Below are positions 33,742-42,086 of a DNA stretch of 64,000 nucleotides, piece by piece (position 1 is the first letter of the stretch; the number at the start of each line of letters is the position of its first letter). The DNA lies in the NCBI GenBank assembly GCA_029239755.1, contig JARBUI010000015.1:1-64000 (forward strand), written 5' to 3'. The notes under the pieces were generated by a model. That model did not search any database, was not told the origin of the DNA, and saw nothing but the letters and a program-made list of their open reading frames with translations. The translations under genes and the position numbers were made by a program. This DNA comes from Clostridia bacterium (lineage in GTDB: Bacteria > Bacillota > Clostridia > Lachnospirales > Cellulosilyticaceae).

Positions 33742-34827
33742 ATGAAAAAACTTACGTCTTTATTATTAGCCATGGCATTTGCAACGATGACATTTACAGG
33801 CTGTGGCGGAGCAAAACCAGCAGCAGAAACTAGCAAGACAGAGGCTGCAGCACCAAAGGCAGAAGAAGCAAAAACTGAAGAGGCAGCAGCACCTGCTGAT
33901 AAAGCAGCAGCTCCAGAACTTGTACTTAAATATGGGGAGTTAAATCCAGAAACACATCCGATGGCTGAAGGGGCAAAAGAGTTTGCACGCCTTATCTCAG
34001 AAAAAACAAACGGGCGTATCCAAATAGATACTTATTTTGCAGGACAACTTGGAGACGAAAAAACTATGATGCAAAGTCTTCAGATGGGCGCTGTAGATAT
34101 GTTTAGAGGAAATGTTGTTTCTATGGGAGACTTTGGGGCAAAACCAATGAGTGTATTAGGGTTACCTTATGTTTTTAGAGACTTAGATCATCTTTCTAAA
34201 GTACTTAGAAGTGATATCGGGATTAATCTTTTAGATGAAGTTCAAAAAGCTGGTACACAAATGGTAGCTATTGGTTATATGGAAGAAGGACCTAGAAATA
34301 TGTTTTTCACTAGTAAAAAAGTAACAAAGCTTGCAGACTTAAAAGGGTTAAAAATAAGAGTGCCAGAGACACAACTTATGATGGATACGATAAAAGCTTT
34401 AGGTGCTAGTCCAACACCAATTTCCTATGCTGAGCTTTATACTTCACTTCAGACAGGTGTTGTTGATGGGGCCGAGAATGGCATAACAGGTTATGCGACT
34501 AACAACTTCAATGAAGTTGCTCCAATTTTTGTAAAAGATGCACATACTTTTGGGACGGGGTTAATGCTTGTTTCAGAAAAAACATGGAATAAGATTTCAG
34601 ATGAAGATAAAGCAATATTTAAAGCAGCAGCTACAGAAGCTATGGACTATGTACTTGAAGGAACTAAGGAAAAAGAAGAACAATACTATAAGGATGTTGT
34701 AGCTAAAGGAGCAGAAATCATTGAACTAACAGATCAAGAAGCATGGCAAGAAGCTGCAAAACCTGTACTTGAAACATATGGTAAAGACTATATGGACCTT
34801 ATTGAACAAATAAAAGCAGTTAAATAA
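33742..34827 (+). CDS. dctP: TRAP transporter solute-binding lipoprotein (DctP)
   Basis: A 361-residue lipoprotein (lipobox TFTGC, Cys21), with an Ala/Glu/Lys-rich linker to about residue 55 and then the DctP fold. LKGLKIRVPET carries the conserved ligand Arg; SYAELYTSLQTGVVDGAENG is canonical. It resembles the sensor-linked DctP at 27096 more than the one at 28371 (for example EFARLISEKTNGRI against EFARLVQERTNGRV). The ligand is probably a sugar acid. It opens the operon with three URO-D-superfamily proteins and a cupin. GAGGAGGG precedes the ATG. Confidence 0.93.
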   Translation: MKKLTSLLLAMAFATMTFTGCGGAKPAAETSKTEAAAPKAEEAKTEEAAAPADKAAAPELVLKYGELNPETHPMAEGAKEFARLISEKTNGRIQIDTYFAGQLGDEKTMMQSLQMGAVDMFRGNVVSMGDFGAKPMSVLGLPYVFRDLDHLSKVLRSDIGINLLDEVQKAGTQMVAIGYMEEGPRNMFFTSKKVTKLADLKGLKIRVPETQLMMDTIKALGASPTPISYAELYTSLQTGVVDGAENGITGYATNNFNEVAPIFVKDAHTFGTGLMLVSEKTWNKISDEDKAIFKAAATEAMDYVLEGTKEKEEQYYKDVVAKGAEIIELTDQEAWQEAAKPVLETYGKDYMDLIEQIKAVK

Positions 34828-34841
34828 CTTACATACATAGA

Positions 34842-34872
34842 AGGCAGGCCGCTGCGCCTGCCTATATTTTTT
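34842..34872 (+). terminator. Intra-operon hairpin after the second dctP
   Basis: AGGCAGGC pairs with GCCTGCCT over a 6-nt loop, followed by ATATTTTTT. The dctQ gene begins 42 nt later, so this is probably a partial terminator that lets dctP be made in excess. Confidence 0.7.
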
Positions 34873-34913
34873 AAACAATAAGCTTTTATAGATTTGAGAA
34901 AGGGGATATGACA

Positions 34914-35372
34914 ATGAGTAAGATTGCAGATGGTTTTTTTAAAGCAGTTATGTTTGTATGTCAGATATTCATGGCTGCACAAGTTCTGGTAGTAGCTTAT
35001 GTATTTTTTGGTCGTTATGTTTTTGGTAATACTCCGGGGTGGGGGGAGCCAGTTGCTTTAATGTGCCTTGTATGGATGTGTATTCTTAGTTCAGCTCTAG
35101 CTGTCAGAGATGATTCACATCTTCGTATGAGTATTATTGATGATTTTTTATCTAAGAAGAGTTTACTATTTTTAGATTATCTTACAATGGCAGTTACAGC
35201 TGTCTTCGGAATCTTTATGATTTATGCAGGAACACAGCTTACTATGTTAGCATCTAAAAATATTATGCCAGGTCTTTATATTGCTACAAGCTGGATGACT
35301 CTTGTAGTACCAATAACAGGCTTTGCTTATTTTCTTGCAATTATTGATAGATTGAGGGGGATGAAAAAATGA
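34914..35372 (+). CDS. dctQ: TRAP transporter small permease (DctQ)
   Basis: A 152-residue protein with four membrane segments and the DctQ signature NTPGWGEPVALMCLVWMCILSSALAVRDDSHLRM from about residue 40. AAAGGGG is 8 nt from the ATG at 34914; the in-frame ATG at 34908 is too close to it. The last four bases overlap dctM (ATGA), so the two subunits are translationally coupled. Confidence 0.92.
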   Translation: MSKIADGFFKAVMFVCQIFMAAQVLVVAYVFFGRYVFGNTPGWGEPVALMCLVWMCILSSALAVRDDSHLRMSIIDDFLSKKSLLFLDYLTMAVTAVFGIFMIYAGTQLTMLASKNIMPGLYIATSWMTLVVPITGFAYFLAIIDRLRGMKK

Positions 35373-36664
35373 CACCAGAAGTTATTGCTGCTTTTTTGCT
35401 TGTAGGTCTTTTTCTAGGACTTATTGTATTAAGAGTACCTATGGTCTTTGCAATCGGATTTGCAACACTTGTAACGACTATTTACCTTAAAATGCCTGTT
35501 ATGATGATGGCTCAAAATATCGTAAAGGGTATCAATGTATATACAATTCTTGCTGTACCTTTCTTCATTCTAGCAGGAGAGATGATGGGTGCAGGTGGTA
35601 TTTCCAAGCGTCTTATTGCCTTATCTAATGCGTTGGTTGGTTGGATCAGAGGCGGTCTTGCAATGGTTAATATTGTAGCATCTGTATTCTTTGGAGGGAT
35701 TTCAGGTTCATCAGCAGCTGATACAGCATCTATCGGACCTATTCTTATTCCTATGATGGAAGACCAAGGCTATGACCTAGATTTTTCAACCAATGTTACA
35801 ATGGCTAGCTCAGTTCAAGGAATCCTCATTCCGCCTAGTCAAAACATGGTTATCTTTTCACTTGTTGCAGGGGGCGTGTCTATAGGTAAGCTCTTTATGG
35901 GTGGGCTTGTGCCAGGGCTAGTACTTGCTATTGCACTTATGATTTATAGTTACTACATAGCTGTTAAAAAAAACTATCCAGTAAGCAGCACATTTGATAT
36001 CAAAAATATAGGTAGAACATTTGTAGATGCAATTTGGGGGATTATTACAGTATTTATTGTTGTATTTGGTGTTATTTCAGGGGTGTTTACAGCGACAGAG
36101 TCAGCGGCTATAGCAGTTTTGTGGGCATTCATTGTAACCTTCTTTGTGTATAGAGAAATACCTATCAAAGAACTGGGTGGTATCCTTAGCCGTTCACTAA
36201 AAACACTTTCAACTGTCCTAATTCTTATGGGAACAGCAGGTTCATTTGGATGGATGCTTACGTATTTAAGAGTACCTCAGATGATTGCGGATTCACTTTT
36301 TTCAGTTACTGATAATAAAATTATTATTTTACTTATGCTCAATGTACTTTTATTATTCCTGGGGATGTTAGTTGATATGGCTTCTATTATCCTGATCGTT
36401 ACACCAATTCTGCTTCCTATTGCAGCATCTATAGGTATGGATCCTGTGCATCTGGGGGTCATGATGGTACTTAACTTAGGGATTGGTCTTCTTACACCTC
36501 CTGTAGGAACAACATTATTTATTGGTAGTGCAATTTCTGGAATTAAAATAGAAAAACTAGCTAAATCTATGCTGCCATTTTATGCTGTTATGGTCATTGT
36601 ACTATTACTTATTACTTTTATTCCTGGCATTGTTATGACATTACCAAACCTTATTTTCGGATAA
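35369..36664 (+). CDS. dctM: TRAP transporter large permease (DctM)
   Basis: A 431-residue, twelve-segment membrane protein with the DctM landmarks MVNIVASVFFGGISGSSAADTASIG, FTATESAAIAVLW and LNLGIGLLTPPVGTTLF. It is the transport channel for the DctP at 33742. Similar in length and motifs to the DctM at 30063, it suggests two related TRAP systems with different ligands. Confidence 0.95.
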   Translation: MTPEVIAAFLLVGLFLGLIVLRVPMVFAIGFATLVTTIYLKMPVMMMAQNIVKGINVYTILAVPFFILAGEMMGAGGISKRLIALSNALVGWIRGGLAMVNIVASVFFGGISGSSAADTASIGPILIPMMEDQGYDLDFSTNVTMASSVQGILIPPSQNMVIFSLVAGGVSIGKLFMGGLVPGLVLAIALMIYSYYIAVKKNYPVSSTFDIKNIGRTFVDAIWGIITVFIVVFGVISGVFTATESAAIAVLWAFIVTFFVYREIPIKELGGILSRSLKTLSTVLILMGTAGSFGWMLTYLRVPQMIADSLFSVTDNKIIILLMLNVLLLFLGMLVDMASIILIVTPILLPIAASIGMDPVHLGVMMVLNLGIGLLTPPVGTTLFIGSAISGIKIEKLAKSMLPFYAVMVIVLLLITFIPGIVMTLPNLIFG

Positions 36665-36741
36665 AACAGTAAAAGGAAGGTCTTAAGTGCCTGTCTATAT
36701 TTTTACATTGGATGATAGTATAATTAAGGAGATGATCTGTA

Positions 36742-37881
36742 ATGACACCGAGAGAACGATTGCTATATGTCATGAATGGTGGAATACCTGACAGAGTACC
36801 CGTCAGTCCATTTGTGCAAGAAGAATTTCTTTCCTATTATTTTAATAAGAGTAATACAGATAGACTTATAGATGCGGTTAAATGTGCAGAAGAGTTAGAT
36901 TTTGATCTTATTACAAAACAGTACATTTATGCAGCACCTTATTTTATGATGAAAAGCTATCCAAATTGGGAGATAGAGACTTCGACAGAAAAAAAAGATG
37001 GTAATATCTATAAAATAACAAAAGTCAAAACGCCATCGAGAGAGCTAAGGCACGTGGAAGGGGCCCCTTATATCGAACAGTCTATTACAGGTATTCACTT
37101 TAGTACAATAGAATATCTTATTAAAGATGAGAACGACTTTGAAGCTTTTAGGAAGTATTGCCCAGAAATGGGTAAACAAGTTGCTAATGAAATTATAGAA
37201 GCTGGGAAGTTTGCGACAAAGTATATTGGAACACGCGGAATTAACTGTCCATGGGCTATTGGCAGTGTGTATAACCTCGTATCTACTTACATGGATGTAC
37301 AGCAGCTTATGATGGATGCACTTGTTGAAGAGGATTACTATAAAACTTATATGAACTTTTTTGCTGATATTGTAGCTAAAAATTATGAGGTTTTCGCTCA
37401 GAGTGATTATGACTGCGTAGGTATACAGGGGAATATTGCAAATGGTTCTATGATGGGTGAAGACTTCTTTAATGAACATGTTCTTCCATATGAAAGAAGA
37501 ACGCTTGATATTTTAAATGCAGTAAAAAAGCCAAGTATTTATCATAATTGTGGGAACGCAAAGTCTTTATACCCTTGCTATAAGGAGCTAGGTATTACTG
37601 CGTGGGAAACGATTGCACCGCCTCCTCAAGGAGACAATAACTTGGCTGAAGTAAAAGAGTATTTTGGAAGTTCCCTTATACTTTGTGGTGGACTTGACCA
37701 AATTAATTTCTTGAAAGAAGCAACGCCAGAAGAAGTTGAAAATGCAGCTGCGGCAGCTACTGAGATAGGAAAACCAGGTGGATACTATATCTTTGCTGCA
37801 TCAGATTATCTTGAAAAAAATACACCTATAGAAAATATCAAGGCTATGATCAGAGGCTCTAAAGCAGCTGGAAAATACTAA
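36742..37881 (+). CDS. URO-D/MtaA-superfamily protein 1 of the TRAP operon
   Basis: A 379-residue protein with a UroD-type N-terminus (TPRERLLYVMNGGIPDRVPV) and a C-terminal half containing YHNCGNAKSLYPCY and LCGGLDQINFLKEATPEEV. The metal motif H268-N-C270 is present. The third Cys expected about 77 residues on in MtaA-type enzymes is missing (IFAASDY there); C315 in LCGG is the only later candidate ligand. It probably acts in the cytoplasm on the TRAP substrate or a methyl group from it; no reaction can be assigned. AAGGAGATGATC precedes the ATG. Confidence 0.82.
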   Translation: MTPRERLLYVMNGGIPDRVPVSPFVQEEFLSYYFNKSNTDRLIDAVKCAEELDFDLITKQYIYAAPYFMMKSYPNWEIETSTEKKDGNIYKITKVKTPSRELRHVEGAPYIEQSITGIHFSTIEYLIKDENDFEAFRKYCPEMGKQVANEIIEAGKFATKYIGTRGINCPWAIGSVYNLVSTYMDVQQLMMDALVEEDYYKTYMNFFADIVAKNYEVFAQSDYDCVGIQGNIANGSMMGEDFFNEHVLPYERRTLDILNAVKKPSIYHNCGNAKSLYPCYKELGITAWETIAPPPQGDNNLAEVKEYFGSSLILCGGLDQINFLKEATPEEVENAAAAATEIGKPGGYYIFAASDYLEKNTPIENIKAMIRGSKAAGKY

Positions 37882-37969
37882 TGAATGTAAATTGAAAGAA
37901 ATATATAATGAAATAACCTAATCGTTATTTATACGGTTGAAATAGTAGCTAATAATTGGAGTGTTGCAA

Positions 37970-39124
37970 ATGGAGAGTAATACAAAAGAAAATAAGTTTG
38001 ATATCAATTGTGCAGACTCACAAAGTACAGTTGTAGAGCCAATGAGAATAGATCAATTTGATTTAGATGCTTATCATGATTATGAAGCAGCATTATTAGA
38101 ACGTAATAAAAAATTTTGCCAAGAAAAATCAGGCATACAAATTTATAGACGTTTTAGGGCTGACAAAGTTTTTTATGACGGCTGCAAAGATATGAAGTTA
38201 TCTTTGGAACTTCAGCTTTCTGCCTTAAACCAAAGTATGAAGTATAAAGCAGATATAGCTAATTTTCTCGAGCCATGGTATGGAATAGGATATATAGCTT
38301 CTGCTTTTGGAGGAGACTATACATGGACTCCGGGGCAAGCACCAGCAGTTCATCCAAAGTTTAAAACAGTATCGGAAGTTATAAATGCGGATTATCAGCC
38401 AATTGTAAATACAGCTATTGGAAAGCATACGCTTAATATGATTGAATACTTTCTTGATCAGACTAAAGGGAAAATTCCTATTTCTTATAGTGATGTTCAG
38501 TCTCCGCTTAATATGATGTCTTACCTTTTGAATATTACAGACTTGTTTATGGAAATGTATGATGATCCTAATGGGTTTAAAGAGGCTACAGCTCTTGTAA
38601 CTAAGCTCGCTATTGATTTCTTAAAAGAGCAAAAAGAGCTTATTGGAGACTGTTTAGCAAGTCCAGGACATGGTTTTGCCAGCAGCAGGGTCTTCAGTGG
38701 AGTTGGGCTTAGTACGGATAATATATTAATGGTATCTTCTGAGGATTATAAAGAGTTTGTGAAGCCATATGACGAAAAGATGGGAGAAGCTTTGGGCGGT
38801 CTCGTATTCCACTCCTGCGGCAATTGGACAGAGAAAATAGACTTAGTCAAAAGTTTTAAAAATATCCTGACAGCTGACGGGGCTTTTTCACCTCAAACAG
38901 ATCCAAGTTTTAATGACCCTGGCATATTTGGGGAACGTTTAAAAGGAAGCGGTATTGTGCTTAATGCAAGGATAGTAGGAGATGAGCAAACGATAATAGA
39001 TGCTGCAGACCATTTTATTTATAAAGATATGAAATCTATTATTGTAACTTATTGTAAATCACCGCAGGAACAAGAATATGTTTATGACTGTTTACATGAA
39101 ATGGCCAAAGCGAGACACTGTTAA
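37970..39124 (+). CDS. URO-D/MtaA-superfamily protein 2 of the TRAP operon
   Basis: A 384-residue protein that keeps the superfamily's C-terminal barrel features: LVFHSCGNW (H281, C283) and VTYCKSP (C362), 78 residues apart, the His-x-Cys...Cys spacing of zinc-dependent corrinoid methyltransferases. The N-terminal 60 residues are unusual. MESNTKENKF is encoded from ATG 37970, with GGAG 8 nt upstream; GTG 37961 is in frame. It shows little resemblance to its neighbours at 36742 and 39161 outside the metal motif, so these are not recent duplicates. Confidence 0.72.
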   Translation: MESNTKENKFDINCADSQSTVVEPMRIDQFDLDAYHDYEAALLERNKKFCQEKSGIQIYRRFRADKVFYDGCKDMKLSLELQLSALNQSMKYKADIANFLEPWYGIGYIASAFGGDYTWTPGQAPAVHPKFKTVSEVINADYQPIVNTAIGKHTLNMIEYFLDQTKGKIPISYSDVQSPLNMMSYLLNITDLFMEMYDDPNGFKEATALVTKLAIDFLKEQKELIGDCLASPGHGFASSRVFSGVGLSTDNILMVSSEDYKEFVKPYDEKMGEALGGLVFHSCGNWTEKIDLVKSFKNILTADGAFSPQTDPSFNDPGIFGERLKGSGIVLNARIVGDEQTIIDAADHFIYKDMKSIIVTYCKSPQEQEYVYDCLHEMAKARHC

Positions 39125-39160
39125 ATTATATATAAATATAAAAAATCATAGGAGGTATTT

Positions 39161-40195
39161 ATGATTAAGAAAGATATTACATTTCATCCCAAATGGTGGT
39201 ACAAAAATGCAGGCATTCATTTTAATGAGGAATTTTTTAACGAGCCAGACTATAGAATAGAGAGCGACATTAAAATGCGTAAGGCGCTATATGAACGATT
39301 TGGAAAGTATGGGATAGGAGAAAAAGACCCAAAGCCAAGACCAATTATTGGGACTAATCTGCTCGCAGCAGGTTATCTTCATTCTCAAATTTTGGGTTGT
39401 TCTATAAGGTTTTCTGATGATAATTCACCAGAAGTTATTGCCATGAATGCTGATGAAGATTTTATTAAGAACCTTTCTTATGTTGATTTAGACACTAACT
39501 CGGTGTTTAAAGATACACAAAAACAGATTGATTTTTTGAAAGAAAAATATGGCTTTGTACAGTCGCATGTTAACCTTATGGGAGTACAGAATATTGCTAT
39601 GGACATTAGAGGACAGGAGATCTTTTTGGATTATTATGGAGAGACTGAACTAGTACATAAGCTTTTAGATATATGTACAGACCTTTGCATTAAGGTTGGT
39701 AAAAGGTTTAAAGCTTTAAATGGTGAAGTGTCTTCAGGCGTGACGGGGATTGTCTCTCAGACGATTCCAGATGTTTATCTGACGTCTAATTGCAGCTGTG
39801 AAATGGTTTCTAATGATATCTATGAAGAATTCTTATTAGGTTATGACAATAAGCTTGCTGCAGAGTTTACAAACTACGGCATCCACCATTGCGGTAAGAC
39901 GATGGAGCATCTTATTGATGGCTATAAGAAAGTCAATAACATAACCTTTTTAGAAGTAGGGGCTTACTCAGATCTTAAGCAAATGCGAGAAGCGTTTCCT
40001 AATACTCATCTGAATGCCAGATTTAGTCCATTGGAGCTGCGTGTTAGTAGTGAGGATGAGATTGCTAAACAAGTTAAGGAACTTTATGAAGCTGGCATGC
40101 CAAATGAATTACTGTCTATATCTTGTGTAGGGATTGATGATGAGGTGTCAGATGAAAAGATTATTGCATTCCTAAAAGCTTGTGAGGAGTTATAA
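39161..40195 (+). CDS. URO-D/MtaA-superfamily protein 3 of the TRAP operon
   Basis: A 344-residue protein beginning MIKKDITFHPKWWY. It has GIHHCGKTMEHLI (H242, C244) and SISCVGIDDE (C322), again the complete His-x-Cys...Cys pattern with 77 residues between. A segment before it, TSNCSCEMVSNDIYEEFLLGYDNKL, corresponds to the family's substrate-pocket region. Such proteins are usually annotated only as uroporphyrinogen decarboxylase-like. AGGAGGT lies before the ATG, 36 nt after the previous gene. Confidence 0.75.
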   Translation: MIKKDITFHPKWWYKNAGIHFNEEFFNEPDYRIESDIKMRKALYERFGKYGIGEKDPKPRPIIGTNLLAAGYLHSQILGCSIRFSDDNSPEVIAMNADEDFIKNLSYVDLDTNSVFKDTQKQIDFLKEKYGFVQSHVNLMGVQNIAMDIRGQEIFLDYYGETELVHKLLDICTDLCIKVGKRFKALNGEVSSGVTGIVSQTIPDVYLTSNCSCEMVSNDIYEEFLLGYDNKLAAEFTNYGIHHCGKTMEHLIDGYKKVNNITFLEVGAYSDLKQMREAFPNTHLNARFSPLELRVSSEDEIAKQVKELYEAGMPNELLSISCVGIDDEVSDEKIIAFLKACEEL

Positions 40196-40242
40196 TTTTC
40201 TAGCCTATATATGTAGATATAAAGATATTAGGGGGATTGAAA

Positions 40243-40575
40243 GTGAGTTTTTATGTAAATAAAAAAGATGTGGAGCAAATTGAAGGGAATGGACACCACG
40301 CATTTTCGCTCTTAAATGAGAAAAATGGCTGCATCGCAGGATGCTGCACGGGGATAAGTGTATACTATCTCGAGGAATACGGCATACCAGGTGTTCATGA
40401 AGACCAAGAAGGTTTTATAGTTATGGAAGGAACCGGTTGGGCTAAAGTTGGAGATGAAGAGTTCAGAATAGAACCTGAAGTATCTTTTATAGCACCTGCA
40501 GGGGTCACACATACCATTAAAAAAGATACTGGTTCAGTACCTATAAAAGTTTTTTGGTTTCATGCTGCTATTTAA
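40243..40575 (+). CDS. Small cupin-domain protein
   Basis: A 110-residue single-domain cupin with a partial metal site: His/Glu in GVHEDQEGF near residue 45 and His in PAGVTHTIKK near residue 87. It ends the TRAP/URO-D operon. Sugar-pathway cupins of this size are often isomerases, epimerases or lyase partners, and one, KdgF, is encoded after the other TRAP operon. This one lacks KdgF's HxH motif and DVFTP...R ending, so it is a different enzyme. GTG 40243 is well placed after GGGGGA; TTG 40237 is too close. Confidence 0.75.
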   Translation: MSFYVNKKDVEQIEGNGHHAFSLLNEKNGCIAGCCTGISVYYLEEYGIPGVHEDQEGFIVMEGTGWAKVGDEEFRIEPEVSFIAPAGVTHTIKKDTGSVPIKVFWFHAAI

Positions 40576-40603
40576 AATAATAGAATAAACTTGAATGAAT
40601 AAT

Positions 40604-40649
40604 AAAACAGGCTTAAAGACTGCTGCAGCAGTCTTTAAGCCTGTTTTTG
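40604..40649. terminator. Bidirectional terminator, 44-nt perfect palindrome
   Basis: Two 22-nt arms (40604-40625 and 40626-40647; outer bases AAAACAGGC/GCCTGTTTT) are perfectly complementary with almost no loop. They separate the convergent cupin and uxaC genes and have A- and T-runs on both sides. Confidence 0.92.
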
Positions 40650-40657
40650 AATAGAAT

Positions 40658-42067
40658 TTATTCTACATCGAATCCAAAGTATTTTACAGTATTATTATAA
40701 GAAATGTCTTGTACCATTTGGCCTAGCACTTCTATATCATTTGGATATTCTCCGTTTTCTGCCCATGTTCCAATAAGGTTACAAAGAATACGTCTGAAGT
40801 ATTCGTGTCTTGTATAAGAGAGGAAGCTTCTTGAATCTGTAAGCATGCCTATGAAGTTACCAAGTAGTGATAGACTGGCAAGGTCAGTCATTTGTTTAAT
40901 CATTCCGTTTTTGGTATCGTTAAACCACCAAGCAGATCCATGCTGAATTTTTCCAGCTGCTTCAGGTCCTTGGAAACAGCCAAGGATAGTTCCAAGCATT
41001 TCATTATCAGCAGGATTGAGTGAGTAAAGGACAGTTTTTGGAAGATGATCTTTTTCAAGAAGTGCATTCAAAAATCCAACTATGCCGTTTGCGCAGCTTT
41101 CTGTATTGATGCAGTCAAAACCAGTATCAGGACCGAGTTTTGCAAACATCTTGCTGTTTGTATTACGAATAGCACCGTAGTGAAGCTGCATAACCCATCC
41201 GTGTTTTTCATATTCTGTTCCGAAGAATAGTAAAAGCGCTGTTTTGTATTTTTCGGCTTCGTCTTTGCTTACTGCTTCGCCTGAGAGAGCCTTTTGGAAG
41301 ATAGCCTCGATTTCTTCGGAAGAGGCTGGATTGTAAAGAACATAATCAAGTCCGTGATCTGATGCCTTGCAGCCAAGAGAAGCAAAGAAATCAATTCTGC
41401 TGCGAAGTGCAGTAAATAATCCTTCTAGTGTATTAATAGTTGTTCCACATACTTCACCTAGTTTCTCGATGTAAGATGTAAAGATAGCAGCATCGATATT
41501 AACTGCTTTATCTGGTCTGAAGGCAGGTAAAACCTTCACTTTGCATGTTGGATCATTTTTTATTGCTATATGATATTCTAGTGAATCAATAGGATCGTCT
41601 GTGGTACAAATAAGTTTAACATCAGAAGTTTCAATAATACCTCTAACACTAAGCTCGGGAGAGGTAAGTTTTTCGTTGCAGAGGTTCCAAACGTCTTCAG
41701 CTGTATTGCCATTTAAAACGCCGTCATAACCGAAATATTTCTTAAGTTCCAAGTGAGTCCAATGAAAAAGAGGATTTCCAATGGCTTTAGTAAGTGTTTC
41801 AGCCCATTTTTGGAATTTTTCTCTTGGCGCCGCGTCTCCGGTGATGAACTTCTCATCAATTCCATTTGAACGCATGCCGCGCCATTTGTAATGGTCTCCG
41901 CCAAGCCAAACCTCTGTAATATTATCAAAGGTACGATTGTCTGCAATTTCTTTTGGATTGATATGACAGTGATAGTCGATAATGGGCATTTTAGCAGCAT
42001 AGTCGTGATAAAGCTTCTTAGCCGTATCATTTGAAAGTAAAAAGTCTTCACACATAAAATTTTTCAT
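40658..42067 (-). CDS. uxaC: Uronate isomerase (glucuronate/galacturonate isomerase)
   Basis: A 469-residue cytoplasmic enzyme of the amidohydrolase superfamily. The metal motif is in DYHCHINPKE (H33, H35), and the family-specific WLGGDHYKWRGMRSNG, NPLFHWTHLELKKYFG and LTDSRSFLSYTRHEYFRR are present. It turns D-galacturonate into tagaturonate and D-glucuronate into fructuronate, the first step toward UxaB. AAGGAGTGAA stands 8 nt before the ATG. It follows its LacI regulator by 19 bases, in one minus-strand operon. Confidence 0.96.
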   Translation of the reverse strand: MKNFMCEDFLLSNDTAKKLYHDYAAKMPIIDYHCHINPKEIADNRTFDNITEVWLGGDHYKWRGMRSNGIDEKFITGDAAPREKFQKWAETLTKAIGNPLFHWTHLELKKYFGYDGVLNGNTAEDVWNLCNEKLTSPELSVRGIIETSDVKLICTTDDPIDSLEYHIAIKNDPTCKVKVLPAFRPDKAVNIDAAIFTSYIEKLGEVCGTTINTLEGLFTALRSRIDFFASLGCKASDHGLDYVLYNPASSEEIEAIFQKALSGEAVSKDEAEKYKTALLLFFGTEYEKHGWVMQLHYGAIRNTNSKMFAKLGPDTGFDCINTESCANGIVGFLNALLEKDHLPKTVLYSLNPADNEMLGTILGCFQGPEAAGKIQHGSAWWFNDTKNGMIKQMTDLASLSLLGNFIGMLTDSRSFLSYTRHEYFRRILCNLIGTWAENGEYPNDIEVLGQMVQDISYNNTVKYFGFDVE

Positions 42068-42086
42068 TAATTATTCACTCCTTAGT

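Noticed and set aside
36742..40195. The URO-D-like genes as haem-biosynthesis hemE.
   Set aside because: Four very different copies lie beside sugar transporters, without other haem genes, and three have Cys-containing metal motifs typical of the methyltransferase branch rather than of true UroD.
40243..40575. Second kdgF.
   Set aside because: It lacks the HxH metal motif and the DVFTP...R ending seen in the kdgF product at 32010.
40604..40647. An insertion-sequence terminal repeat at the 44-nt palindrome.
   Set aside because: It lies between convergent genes with A/T runs on both flanks, as expected of a bidirectional terminator, and no transposase or target duplication is present.
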